DNA of 64,000 nt from the NCBI GenBank assembly GCA_039090855.1, contig CM077011.1, forward strand, positions 30,905,001 through 30,969,000. Direction: 5' to 3'. The translations under genes and the position numbers were made by a program. This DNA is from Macrothele yani. Its lineage: Eukaryota > Arthropoda > Arachnida > Araneae > Macrothelidae. Shown in pieces: positions 10,799-20,953 of the stretch (position 1 is its first letter; every line of letters starts with the position of its first letter). Below the pieces are notes generated by a model that was given only the letters and a program-made list of their open reading frames with translations, had not been told where the DNA came from and made no database searches.

Positions 10799-11525
10799 TA
10801 TACTATCCCATGTTACTCTAACTCAGATTGTAGACGGTTTTTGCAAGGAGTCAGAGTCAAGGGCTCCCATTCAGAATTTTCGTAAACATTTCAATTTATT
10901 ACTTTTTTATTTTGATTTAGTATACTATCTCACGGTACTCTAACTTTGACCGTAGACGGTTTTCGGAAGAGGTCGGGACCCGGGGTCAAGCGGATCCCAT
11001 ACTGAATTTTCGCAAAAATTTCCATTTATTAGTTTTTTATTTTGAATTGGTATACTATCTCATGGTACTCTAACTTAGACCGTAGACGGTTTTTGGAAGG
11101 GGTCGGAACCCGGGGTCAAGCGGCTCCCATACTGAATTTTCGCAAAAATTTCCATTTATTAGTTTTTTATTTTGAAATGGTATGCTATCTCATGGTACTC
11201 TTACTTAGACCGTAGAAGGTTTTTGGAAAGGGTCGGGACCCGGGGTCAAGCGGATCCCATACTGAATTTTCGCAAAAATTTCCATTTATTAGTTTTTTAT
11301 TTTGAATTAGTATACTATCTCACGGTACTCTAACTTTGACCGTAGACGGTTTTCGGAAGAGGTCGGAACCCGAGGTCAAGGGGCTCTCATACTGAATTTT
11401 CGCAAAAATTTCCATTTATTAGTTTTTTATTTTGAATTGGTATACTATCTCATGGTACTCTAACTTTGACCGTAGACGGTTTTTGGAAGGGGTGGAAGTC
11501 CGGGGTCAAGGGGTACCTATGCAAA
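10799..11525 (+). repeat. 130-bp tandem array, six copies
   Basis: The phrase tatactatctcatggtactc starts at 10799, 10921, 11051, 11181, 11311 and 11441. The first period is 122, then four of 130. Each unit carries gaccgtagacgg with a small ccgt/acgg dyad, then a purine-rich gggtcgg-aacccgggg segment and an A/T-rich half (cgcaaaaatttccatttatt). Units at 10921 and 11311 share private variants (cacggtactc, ttttcggaagagg), hinting at three-unit higher-order duplication. The last copy is partial. Confidence 0.92.
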
Positions 11526-12140
11526 ATTGTGTTCAAGCGTGTCTCGGAGCACAAGGCGAACACTTTCAACATCTGCTATGATATGGTTCTGTTTTCCATG
11601 GATGAAGGTACATTCTTACCAAATATCATTTGATTAATGTAATTATTCACAATGTTATTAATTAAAACTTGGGTAAAGTAGCGAGTGGGACATCCTGTGC
11701 AAAGAAGAACGAAAAGAAATGAATGTAATTAAAAATTAACGAAGATGCAAACGATATCCATAAAGTCTGCAAATATCTATGGTATTTAAAATTATAAAAT
11801 TATAATTTCTGATACATTTATGTCCTCAAATATCATAGTCTAGTAATTTAGATTTCAAAATATTTTACGCAGATGAAATATCTGTAAACATAACCAAACG
11901 GAAAAGAAAAGCTCATACATCGACATTTAACAAATATTTTCTCCACAAAAAAAAAAAAAAAAAAAAAGTAAAAAGAGGGGGAGGAAAGGAGAATTGGTTA
12001 TCATGTCAAACGAAACAGATCTACAAGGATATTGTCTGAACAGAAAACTAATTTCTAATTGCCTAAGACTGATGATCATGTAAAAAGTTTGCATAGATAC
12101 AGTGTTTCCCTCATATCCAAAATTTTGAAAATGAAATATA
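11526..12140. other. Non-coding with poly(A) run
   Basis: A-T rich. An A run of about 19-20 lies near 11948. No gene or repeat recognised. Confidence 0.6.
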
Positions 12141-12345
12141 TTATGAAAGAAATACGGGATTACGCCATATCATACAAATTTTGAAGATGACAATCCGATT
12201 TTTGGCGTAAATGTGACAAGGATGGTAAGTCAGATAATATCCGAAAACTTGAAAATTTGCATCGTCCTGGAGCGGGACTCGAAACCGCGTCTCCCAGAAA
12301 ACGCCCGGGTATGCTAGAAGAAAGCAATTCGTTTCCAATGCGGTC
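12141..12345 (-). mobile_element. tRNA-derived SINE, same family as 61.0-61.4 kb
   Basis: On the minus strand: tRNA-like head with cgggcgttttctgggagacgcggtttcgagtcccgctccaggacg-type B box. The body aaattttcaagttttcggatattatctgacttaccatccttgtcac aligns with the right arm at 61228-61395. The head is partly degraded near 12320. Confidence 0.75.
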
Positions 12346-12369
12346 CGTGAGACCGGAGCCGGGTTGTAA

Positions 12370-12840
12370 AGGGTTAACGGATCTGTTCTCAGCTGCTTTC
12401 AAGGTACCTAGGCCGCAGGCCTTTTTTATAAGATTTCAAGTTGCAACCTAGATATATGATATTTGTAAACATTTTATGAAAGCTAATAAAAGGTACTCAA
12501 GGAATATTTCTTCGTCTGTTTACAAAGCTTCTAAACCCCGGGCCTTTTTTAGAAGATCTTAAGTTACAACCTAGATATATGGTATTTGTAAATCTAAAAG
12601 TTCCGCGGCCTAGGCGTTTTGTAAACAGCTGAGAAATGATCCGTTGTGTTTCTTTTATTAGCTTTTATAAAATGTTTGCAAATACCAAACATTTAGGATG
12701 TAACTTAAGAACTTCTAAAAAGGCCCGTGGTCTATGTGGCTTGTCAGCACCCGAAGACAGACTCGTTGAGTCTCTTTTGATTAGCTTTTATTGCATGTTA
12801 TTTCATGTCAAATGTTAAAATATAACTCAAGATTTAGCTA
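12370..12840. repeat. Direct and inverted copies of a ~130-bp repeat
   Basis: The block ggccttttttagaagat-ttaagttacaacctagatatatggtatttgtaaa occurs forward near 12417 and 12541 and in reverse complement near 12675-12735. Forward copies are joined to attttatgaaagctaataaaag; the reverse copy is joined to its complement near 12650. This makes a foldback of about 130 bases per arm. Mechanism unknown. Confidence 0.65.
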
Positions 12841-13389
12841 GTCGGAAAGCTTCTACATAAACCATGAGTCATTATGACTTTACATACGCATTTATATCAT
12901 TAGGAAAACTCGTACATTCCGTTTTGGTCAACTAGGAAAACCCCCACGCTTTTATAAGAACTGCGAACGAAACGCAATTTGTGTACACCCCTTACACGAG
13001 AAGGTGTAGAAATTTATCGCCGTGGGAATTTTCCGGTGGGGAGTTTCCCTGGATGCTTTCACTAAGAGTTACAATTTCGCAACGAGAACCAATCCAAACG
13101 GGAAGGTAAGGCCCCATTAACACCAGATTATGTTATTAACACTTGCAAATTATCAAATTATGATTTTCGTCTGCTTAAGTTACACATAAATAACTAGTAG
13201 CTATGCCCGAACATAAAATGAAAGAAATGTAAAAGTAATGAAAAGTAATTAAGGGAAGAAAAGTAATTTAAGATCCGTAACTGTTTTACGATTTGGAATA
13301 GGGTCGTGACGTCAGTGCATACGGTTTAAGGTAAAACGGTTGCAGGCTCTGGCGCCCAATAACTTTAAATCAAAATTTCACGGAGTTTT
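12841..13389. other. Non-coding, nothing recognised
   Basis: No open frame of note and no repeat seen. Confidence 0.55.
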
Positions 13390-13950
13390 TATAGCATTTC
13401 AATGCTTCTGACATAAATTATCTTTAAACTTGTCAGCATTTTGAACAGTAAAGCTAAACTACCCTTTCGAATTTTTTGGTTTTCAGACTTTTCTAGGTCT
13501 GTAGAAGTGGTAGAAAAATTCAAGCAGACAAAATTCCAAAGCCGCCATTTTTTTTCGGACTTTTCTAGGTAACCGGACCTCAAGACAACATACCAATTTT
13601 CAGATCTCTAGGTCATTTAGAAGTGGTTGAACAATTCGCGAAAAATTCAAGCAATGTTCCAAATCCGCCATTTTGAATTTTTTGGTTTTCGGACTTTTCT
13701 AGGCATACGGACGTTCAGTCCTATCAGCATACCATTTTTCAGATCTCTAGGCCATTTAGAAGTGGTCGAACATTTCGCGAAAATATTCAAGCAGGGGAGT
13801 GTTCTAAATCCGCCATCTTGATTTTTTTTTTTTGGTTTTCGGGTTTTTCTAGGAATGTGGACATTAAGACCTATCAGCAAACCTATTTGCAGATCTCTAG
13901 GTCATTCAGAAGTGGTCGAACAATTCGCGGACGGAAACACGAATTTTCCC
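13390..13950 (+). repeat. ~140-150-bp tandem array
   Basis: The phrase cagatctctaggtcatttag starts at 13601, 13740 and 13890 (periods 139 and 150). It is preceded each time by ttttctagg plus tcagcataccatttt and followed by agaagtggtcgaacaattcgcg. A more diverged unit starts near 13470. Units also share ccgccattttgaattttttgg. Open frames here are repeats of the same translated text on both strands. Confidence 0.85.
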
Positions 13951-15432
13951 GCCTTGCTTTATGTAGTGAGATGTAATAATACGCATTTTCACTAGATTCC
14001 ATTGAATTACCTCGAAAATATTTTGCGTTACATACGAAATTATGAATTATCTTTTAATTTTGAGCGCTAGTGTACATGCGAGTTTTCCAAACTGTGTGCA
14101 AATAAAGAATGCCATTGGCAGAAAATGGTGCATCTAGCCGTTACGTTATCATTCCATTTCCTTCGATTGTTACGTTTCTTTTAGGACAGCGATTTGTCGG
14201 AATCTATTACGCACACAGCATTACAGCAAATGGAAATAAGGCCCAGATGAATGATCACCGCGGGTCTTACTTTTCCGATGAGCACTTTTAATCAAAACAC
14301 CCACTCATACAAATGAATGAATAATGAATTCTCAAGTTTTCAGTTTTCATTCAGAAATGGATTCCACCCAGCAAACGTCACTGACGTACCGTAGACGTTA
14401 TCTGCGGTGTGGGAGACAGTCAAATAATGCTTTATCTTCCGCTGAGAACTGGAGGATCAGGGATGGATGGGAGGTGGTGGGTGGGAGGGAAGTAGCAGAA
14501 GATGAGTTAAAGAGGAGAATTCGACTGCAGCGAATCCAGAGCCACACCCTAGGACCATTGTGTGAGGGTTGTTGCAGCACTGCCGTTACATCTGTGGCAA
14601 AAGCTCGTTAAGGAGTTAGGGTCGATCCACCCAACTTGCTGCCCAATGCAATAATGTAATGAAAACGAATTTTACGACGCGAGATTGGGAAACCAGTCTA
14701 CCTCATAACAAAGGAAATAAAGAGGCCTAAACATTCATCAAGAGGTCCTGCGTCATTCCTCGGAACGTATTCCGTATGTCTGACCGCTCATGCTGAGGGA
14801 AGCATTATTAAATTGGTGTTGACCATTGTACCGTGGGTGAGCTCTGAGCGGTGATACAGATAGAAGTGGAAACTCATGATAATTGCAATGGATTGGGCGC
14901 GAGGTTCTGTCTATTCGTTTCCAGTTACTCCTAATGAATTGGTTTCCCGAGAGATATGTTAACACATCCACTGATGCCATTTCGCTTCGGATTCGCATGA
15001 AGAGTTCGGCTGCGATCATCCACACCGTTAGCGCATTCTTTATGATGTACGTAGAGGATCCCAATTACATTTTAACGTAACTCTTCACAAGTCATTAGGA
15101 GAAAATTATCAATGTATTATTACTATGTTTCTTTCCAATGCGAAATTAACTGTTCAATGCTTTAAAAGTATTTCGCCATTAGTTTGTTGCTGCGACAGGT
15201 ATTGGGAGTTAGGTATATTATTATTATTTAAGTTCTTAGCTTTTATCTGGGACTCCGAGTGAGGGTGTCAAATTTAAAAATGCTTCTACCTGCGTTCAAC
15301 ATGCCTTATTTTTTCTTATTTTTGAGTTTAAAGTCACTATGGTGTTTAAAGGTTAGCACTTAACAAAAGAAAGATATCAACTATATTTTACAGCAAGTAC
15401 TAAAGGAAGTTTTATTCCTCCGATTCAATAAA
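13951..15432. other. Non-coding, unassigned open frames
   Basis: The longest open frame is 103 codons on the minus strand (15064-14753), with fairly balanced composition (MGSSTYIIKNALTVWMIAAE at its start). It could be an eroded exon or transposon fragment, but I recognise no domain. A 95-codon plus-strand frame at 14324-14611 is also unassigned. Confidence 0.4.
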
Positions 15433-15590
15433 GTGTAATGTACTACAGAGGTAACGCACATGTAAAGACGTCAAGTAGCAGTGATAACCCCTTGGCGGCG
15501 CTGCTTAATTGGAAAAGCATTAGGCTCCGGAACAGAATGATGTGGGTTCGAGGCCACCACCGGCGAATTTGGGTTACACATTGACGTCCG
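15433..15590 (+). mobile_element. tRNA-like SINE with conserved leader, copy 1
   Basis: The leader tgtactacagaggtaacgcacatg and aagtagcagtgataac precede a tRNA-like block (gctgcttaattggaaaagcattaggctccgg, then gtgggttcgaggccacc B-box type). A sister copy lies in the same orientation at 15749-15905 and another on the opposite strand at 55749-55905. Confidence 0.7.
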
Positions 15591-15748
15591 AACGTAAAAA
15601 TGGAACTTTTTTGGCCGTTTGATTCTTCGAAAAAATGTGTGATGTTTCTTCCACATATCGTCTGGTAATTAGTCAGAACTCCTTTAAGCATGGTTTGGGG
15701 ATTACCAGAAACCTGCGATTTCGTCCCCCCTACCTTTTTCGAGGGAAA

Positions 15749-15905
15749 ATATGCGACGTGCTACAAAGGTTACGCACATGTCAAGACAGCAAGTAGCAGT
15801 GATACGCCCTTGTCGGCCCAGGTTAATTGGGAAAGCATTCGGCTCCGGAGCAGAATGAAGTGATTTCTAGCCTCGCCACCGGCAAATTTAGGTTTCACAA
15901 ACGGT
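15749..15905 (+). mobile_element. tRNA-like SINE with conserved leader, copy 2
   Basis: About 80% similar by eye to 15433-15590, in direct orientation 316 bp downstream. The B-box region is degraded (gtgatttctagcctcgccacc). Confidence 0.7.
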
Positions 15906-16369
15906 ATACAATAAAGTTGTGCTTTCACGAATCAGCAACAGTAATTGCAGATCACTCATAAAATTTCAATATTTTGTAAAGTTGTAACAAAAGCTGCACA
16001 ACAACGTAGTTAACTTTAAAACTGAATAAACAATACAACAGAGACAAACGAATTGACAACATTAGATTTTGGTAACGATCTTTCTCGTCTCGCTGACGGC
16101 TCTGTGATTCACTGTCCTATTAATATTCAGGTCTCCTAACTTGACTAGTGTTGGCCCAAAGAACAAACTCTTGAGAATTTCAACGTGATGTTCAGTGCAG
16201 AAAGCGGAGCAAGGGGTAACTACAATTTACAGAAGAGACTGTAAACTTAAAACGGAAAGTCGAATACATGGTATATATACTATCTGCTTGAACATCTAAG
16301 GCTAAGAAATCACTCGTCCTTAGTTTGGGGAAGCTGGCTCTGTTGACGGAAAAGGATCATCCTAATCGG
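15906..16369. other. Non-coding, nothing recognised
   Basis: No repeat or coding frame identified. Confidence 0.55.
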
Positions 16370-16457
16370 GCGGACGTACCAATCATGATTCATCCACAGC
16401 TCTGGCGATCATCCAGAAGCCCACGCTTCTGTCTATTCGGGTGCCGAAATCTCGCTT
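16370..16457 (-). mobile_element. tRNA-SINE head fragment
   Basis: The minus strand reads cggcacccgaatagacagaagcgtgggcttctgg, close to the head of the SINE at 55185-55352 (ggccgagtgggcagaggcgtgggcttctagcc). The body is missing. Confidence 0.55.
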
Positions 16458-16469
16458 GAAGATAGTTCT

Positions 16470-16664
16470 TTTTTGTTTGGGGGTTTAACGACCGCTGTTA
16501 CGTGCAATAGGCAGTACCCCGTCCCTAATTTAGGGCCACTGGTTCCAGGGAAGGGAAAAAGCCAGTAACGAAAGACAGATACAGCATAGAAGCCTCGAAC
16601 CCGGACTCAATTCGGACGAAGCGCCAGAAGCCAGCGCTTAGACCTGCGCTCCACCGGGGGATGC
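16470..16664 (-). mobile_element. tRNA-derived SINE (Leu/Ser-like family)
   Basis: Minus-strand copy of the 5755 family: head cccccggtggagcgcaggtc, B box gggttcgagg, body with ccctggaaccagtggccctaaattagggacgg. Flanked by a 12-bp near-perfect duplication, gaagatagttct (16458-16469) and gaagattgttct (16665-16676). Confidence 0.85.
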
Positions 16665-16704
16665 GAAGATTGTTCTACAATGAAGTCCCATTTGACCTTG
16701 TTAC

Positions 16705-16802
16705 CGTTTAGCTAACGAGCAACTCTTAGCCCTGTAAGCAGTCACTCGTCCCTAATTTAGAGCCACTGGTTCCAGTGAAGGGAGAGAGCCATTGCTGAAG
16801 AA
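16705..16802 (-). mobile_element. SINE 3' fragment, same family
   Basis: Holds only the 3' half: gagcaactcttagccctgtaagcagtcactcgtccctaatttagagccactggttccag. The head is absent. Confidence 0.7.
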
Positions 16803-18374
16803 GTATTATTTGATTTGCTTTCGCGAGTTTTGCGATGTCTAACTGCATCGGAATCATAGTTCTCGTCGATAGTTTTCGGAAGGATGGGTTAGGTAATTTT
16901 ACTGACTGTTACACTTTCACACACACACCCCCCGCCCCTCAACCAGTTTCCTTTAACTGCAGGCAGATGGGTGGGAGACTGCAATTAGAACAACCCCAAA
17001 ACTGCTAATGGCTTGATTTCTGAGACACATTTTGGCACTGTATCTCCCATTTCAATAATTATTTTTAGTGGACATTGAACTTTGATCGAGCCCCGCACTG
17101 GGATAGTTGGTTTTCCAGTTATTTGGGGAGTAGCGCCTCCATGGCCCGAGCTGACCTTCTGGCGGACCATCTTGTCTGTTCGTCGTGCTTTTTTCTATTC
17201 TTTCACGCACTCTGATTACCTTTCTTTGATGGTCTTGTGTTTGACGTTCTTTGGCCAGACATGGCCCTTGCGCCATTAAAATGCATCAACCAACCAACCA
17301 ACTTTGATCGAGAATAATGGTGTGATAGCTGATATTCTGCTGTGAGCGGAAAATTATCCAAAAGGCAATAATACCTCCTGCTCACCAAGTAGCTTTATAT
17401 CGAAGTTGGGAGGATATGGAAAAAAATGTTGCAATGTTGTACAGCGTATTGCCTTGTAAGGGATATAATCGAGAAGGTTGTCATTTAGTTGTGCGGCTGT
17501 AGGTAAAGGCGGAAACGCACAGAAGGAATTTAAAGGAGAGGCCGACAGACAAACTGACACTGATTTAGCAGACAGTAATCGGAGCAGCTCAGTGTGAGAA
17601 AAGATTTCCTTTTGCATTTTCCGCGAACGCAGAAAAATCATTAAGTTTCTTATCCTTTCTGTAGAAAATAAAAGCAAAAATTCCCTTGCGACCTGTTTAC
17701 ATTAGACTATTGTTATATTACTTAGAACATGCATTGTTTTGTTCCTTTTTGCTCATCTTCATGTGCATGCTCAGTACTGTTTTCTAAACAGCAAGCTCTT
17801 CTAGTGATGTAAGGGCAGCACATTCATATCAATGTTCTGTATAAATTCATCGGTTAGGCAGAAACACCGAAGACCTTTGCTTGCACCTAAGCCAGTTGCC
17901 AAGCGGACAAAGGAGAATGAAGAAAGGAAAACGGAGAAAGAAGAACCGATCGCCAGAGAAAATGTGTCTAGCGTTCAGAAAAGAACATTTCCTACTAGCT
18001 CGTGTTTGATGTCAGACACGTGATTTATGTACTGTGGTGGGGAGGAAAACAAGAGAATAGGGGGAGGGAATAGAGGGATCTTCCGGACAAGGACAGCAGC
18101 TGAGATGGGGGGGGGGAGATGACTTGCTTTCGATCCATAGGTGGTTAAACACCCATAGCTTCAAATGTAGCAGCCGCAGGAATGAATTTCGAATGAATAA
18201 CTGAAATGGGGGAAAAAATGTTTTGTGGCTTTAGCGTAGGACATTTTGTTTGATATGACTGCATAAAAATTGCTAGTTAAAGAAGCAACAAATTGGAATC
18301 TAGGAAAAGATCGCTCTTTTGGGGAATTTCTATAAACTGTTAGCAAAAAATAATTTCCCATAACTGAAAATTTA
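16803..18374. other. Non-coding, nothing recognised
   Basis: Short open frames on both strands (60-107 codons) lack recognisable domains. Small G-rich and C-rich runs lie near 16925 and 18105. Confidence 0.5.
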
Positions 18375-18472
18375 CAGGGGTTGGATAAAATAATGTGAAC
18401 CATGATTACAGGAGTTAATGTTATTCGTGTAGGCTATACGGAAGAAAATAAACGTTGTGATTATCTTTTTTA

Positions 18473-19744
18473 TTATGTGTAAAAATAAGTTTTAAATGGT
18501 TTTAAGACAAAGCAACATGCAATTTGAGAGAAAACAACAATACCTTTATCAATCAAAATATGCGCCGTCATTATCTATTATCTTCCGCCATCGGTCGGGC
18601 AGCTGTGACGGATTCCAGCCATAAAGAATACTTCGTCGTGTGACGCAATGAAGTCGTCAACACATTTTTGCACTTCGTCACATGTCCGGAACCGTACAGC
18701 AGACAAACCATGTTGCATCGATCGGAACAAATGATAGTCTGAAGGGGCTATGTCGGGATTATACACCGGGTGTTTCAAAACTTCCCAACCAAGCATCAAT
18801 AATATTTTCTTGACCGATTTCGCGACATGCGGCCTAGCGTTGTCATGCAGTAATTTCACGGGACGCAATCCTTTACCCGCGAATGGATTTTTCCGACAGA
18901 TTTCTTGGTTCAATCGCAGCAATTGTTGCTTGTAGCGATCAGCAGTAACAGTTTGACCCTGTTCCAATAGTTCACAATAGAGCACACCCTTCATATCTCA
19001 CCAAATGCACATCAGAACTTTCTTGGAGTGAATATTGCGTTTCGGTGTCGAAGTCGTTGCTTCGCCGGGGTCTACCCAGTGTTTTTTGCGTTTGGGATTT
19101 CCGTACTATATCCACTTTTCATCACCCGCAACGATTTTCCACAGGAAAGACTTTCTGTGTTGTTTATTCAACAGATTCAAACACTTCATGACACGCTCAT
19201 CCTTGTTCCTCTGGCTCAGGTCATGTGGCACCCATTTTCCTTCCTTCTGAATCTTTCCCATTGCGCGTAAACGATTGGAAATGATTCGCTGAGTTACCCC
19301 CAGTTGTTCAGCTAGTTCTTTTTCCATTTGAGACGAATCTTTATCCAGCAATGCTTGCAGTTCCTCATTTGCAACCTTGTGCCACTATGTTCTCGATTGC
19401 TAACATCAAAATCACCTGCTTTAAAACCGTCTAAACTAAAACTCACACGTGTTTTTCGATACAATATTCTCCACCAGAACAGACCAGATCGATGCACATG
19501 CTTTTGCAGCACTTTTTCCTTGATGAAATTCGTAACGAATGCAGTGTCGAATAAATGCCGTATCGCTTGCCATCCTTCACCTATCGTTGTGCAAGTTCGT
19601 TTGACTGTTGAGCAAACTTCTGTGTCACATTTTATACTCTGGACCAGTTACGATCACATGACAACAGCGCGGGAGAATGTCGGATATGCAAATTAGCGGT
19701 ATACGCCACACAAAAAACGCTTTGAAACTTATTTGTACACCTAA
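18473..19744 (-). mobile_element. mariner transposon, 1272 bp, inside the Tc1-like element
   Basis: The ends are imperfect inverted repeats: ttatgtgtaaaaataagttt at left, and ttaggtgtacaaataagttt when the right end is complemented. Both ends abut TA (18471-18472 and 19745-19746). Length is typical of mariner. It lies in the 5' non-coding part of the Tc1-like host. Confidence 0.9.
18555..19625 (-). pseudogene. mariner transposase (DD34D), frameshifted
   Basis: Cut-and-paste transposase. The N-terminal half includes a helix-turn-helix region (EKELAEQLGVTQRIISNRLR) and WVPHDLSQRNKDERV, a conserved mariner linker (WVPHxL). The catalytic triad is visible: VAGDEKWI, LLHDNARPH and PDIAPSDYHLF. The C-terminus ends near WRKIIDNDGAYFD. 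The reading frame changes at least twice (about 19350 and 19000), so the product is broken although all three catalytic Asp codons survive. Confidence 0.9.
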
Positions 19745-19829
19745 TATATCGTTCATTTGTATATTTTCTCTAGGTTGTATGGCAGTGAAGTTCAAGTTGT
19801 GTTCAACAGCAGTTCGCACGAGCGGTCTG

Positions 19830-19978
19830 TGAAATGGGTGACCCATCAGATTTCCAAAAAGGGCAAACCGCGTAATCCCGTTTAGCAGGAGCGTCTGTAA
19901 ATATAATAGACAAAATGTTGGTGTTTCAAGCGCAGCAGTCTCCACGGTGTTGACTTCGTACATAAAGCATGGAAAGAC
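19830..19978 (+). pseudogene. Tc1-like transposase, N-terminal exon-like piece
   Basis: Begins ATGGGTGACCCATCAGATTT (MGDPSDFQKGQ), followed by RLAGAS, a Tc1-type helix-turn-helix start, and ends KHGKTSS just before the hAT-type insertion. The frame continues after the insertion as AKENSGQKPRLNERD at about 20954. A stop (tag) and a frameshift are present near 19890. Confidence 0.85.
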
Positions 19979-19986
19979 TTCATCGG

Positions 19987-20945
19987 CAGTGCTCGAAATG
20001 GGAATTTTGAAGTGCCGGTATGCTCATGTTTTGCCAAAAATCCCCTGGGGGAAAAAAAGGTCCCTGAAAGAAAAACTCCTTTGTTTGAAAATGTAATTGA
20101 CAATTCCGTGGAATACTATTTCACCATAAGTCAGAAACAATGGCTGTCGATTTCAGTCGGTTGGTTTGTGGATCCAGCGGACACTACTTTTACGCTACAT
20201 CGAGGACTGGATTTGATTTGCTTATAACAAGGGGTCTATACCCGTAACCAACGGATTTACGAGATTTCTGAACCTCGGCTAATTATTAGTGATTCAGCAG
20301 AACTTTAAGGTCCAGAGCCGAGAAGACGGCCCCTTTTCAATAGGGACTTTCATGAAGTAGAAAGTCGGGCAATTGGAATCTCTGCAATCAGAATTAATAT
20401 TCGGTCTTAAATTAATAGCAATCTCACCACACTATCAAAAAAGGAAAAAAAGTCCGAATAGGAAAAAGTATATATAAATTGTGTTTCATCTATTGCTCCC
20501 AATTCTTCATTCTATAAAGAAGCTCTTCAAATTGAATATACTTAAAAATTAATGGTACAATAAAAATTACAGACATCTTTATCCTTAGATCTGGTGCTTG
20601 GGGGCAAGATGTGATCATGTTCTATGAGTAGCTGGTAGCTTCATTTCTATCCTTTGAAGGATTGAATTATAGCTCAAGTGTATACCACTCCCCTATACTT
20701 TACGGTTCCCACACTGCTATTTCTCAAGGGCACGAGGCACATAGGATTTCTAAGTTTAAAAATGTGTGATAAGTCAAGGGCAAAAAAAAAAAAAAAAAAA
20801 AAAAAAAGAATCATTTCTGCAGTTCCACTACTAAAATCAGTGTCGGTACGTAAATTCCTAGTGAAAAAAGTTCCGGTGTGAAATACTAGGAAAAGTGAGG
20901 TGCCGGTATGCCATACCGGCGTATACAGGCCCATTTCGAGCACCG
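19987..20945. mobile_element. hAT-type non-autonomous element inserted in the Tc1-like gene
   Basis: The left end is cagtgctcgaaatggg and the complemented right end is cggtgctcgaaatggg. They are flanked by a perfect 8-bp duplication ttcatcgg (19979-19986 and 20946-20953), the hAT target size. The interior has (A)n near 20780 and a ccggtatgccataccgg palindrome near the right end. No transposase coding is seen. Confidence 0.92.
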
Positions 20946-20953
20946 TTCATCGG

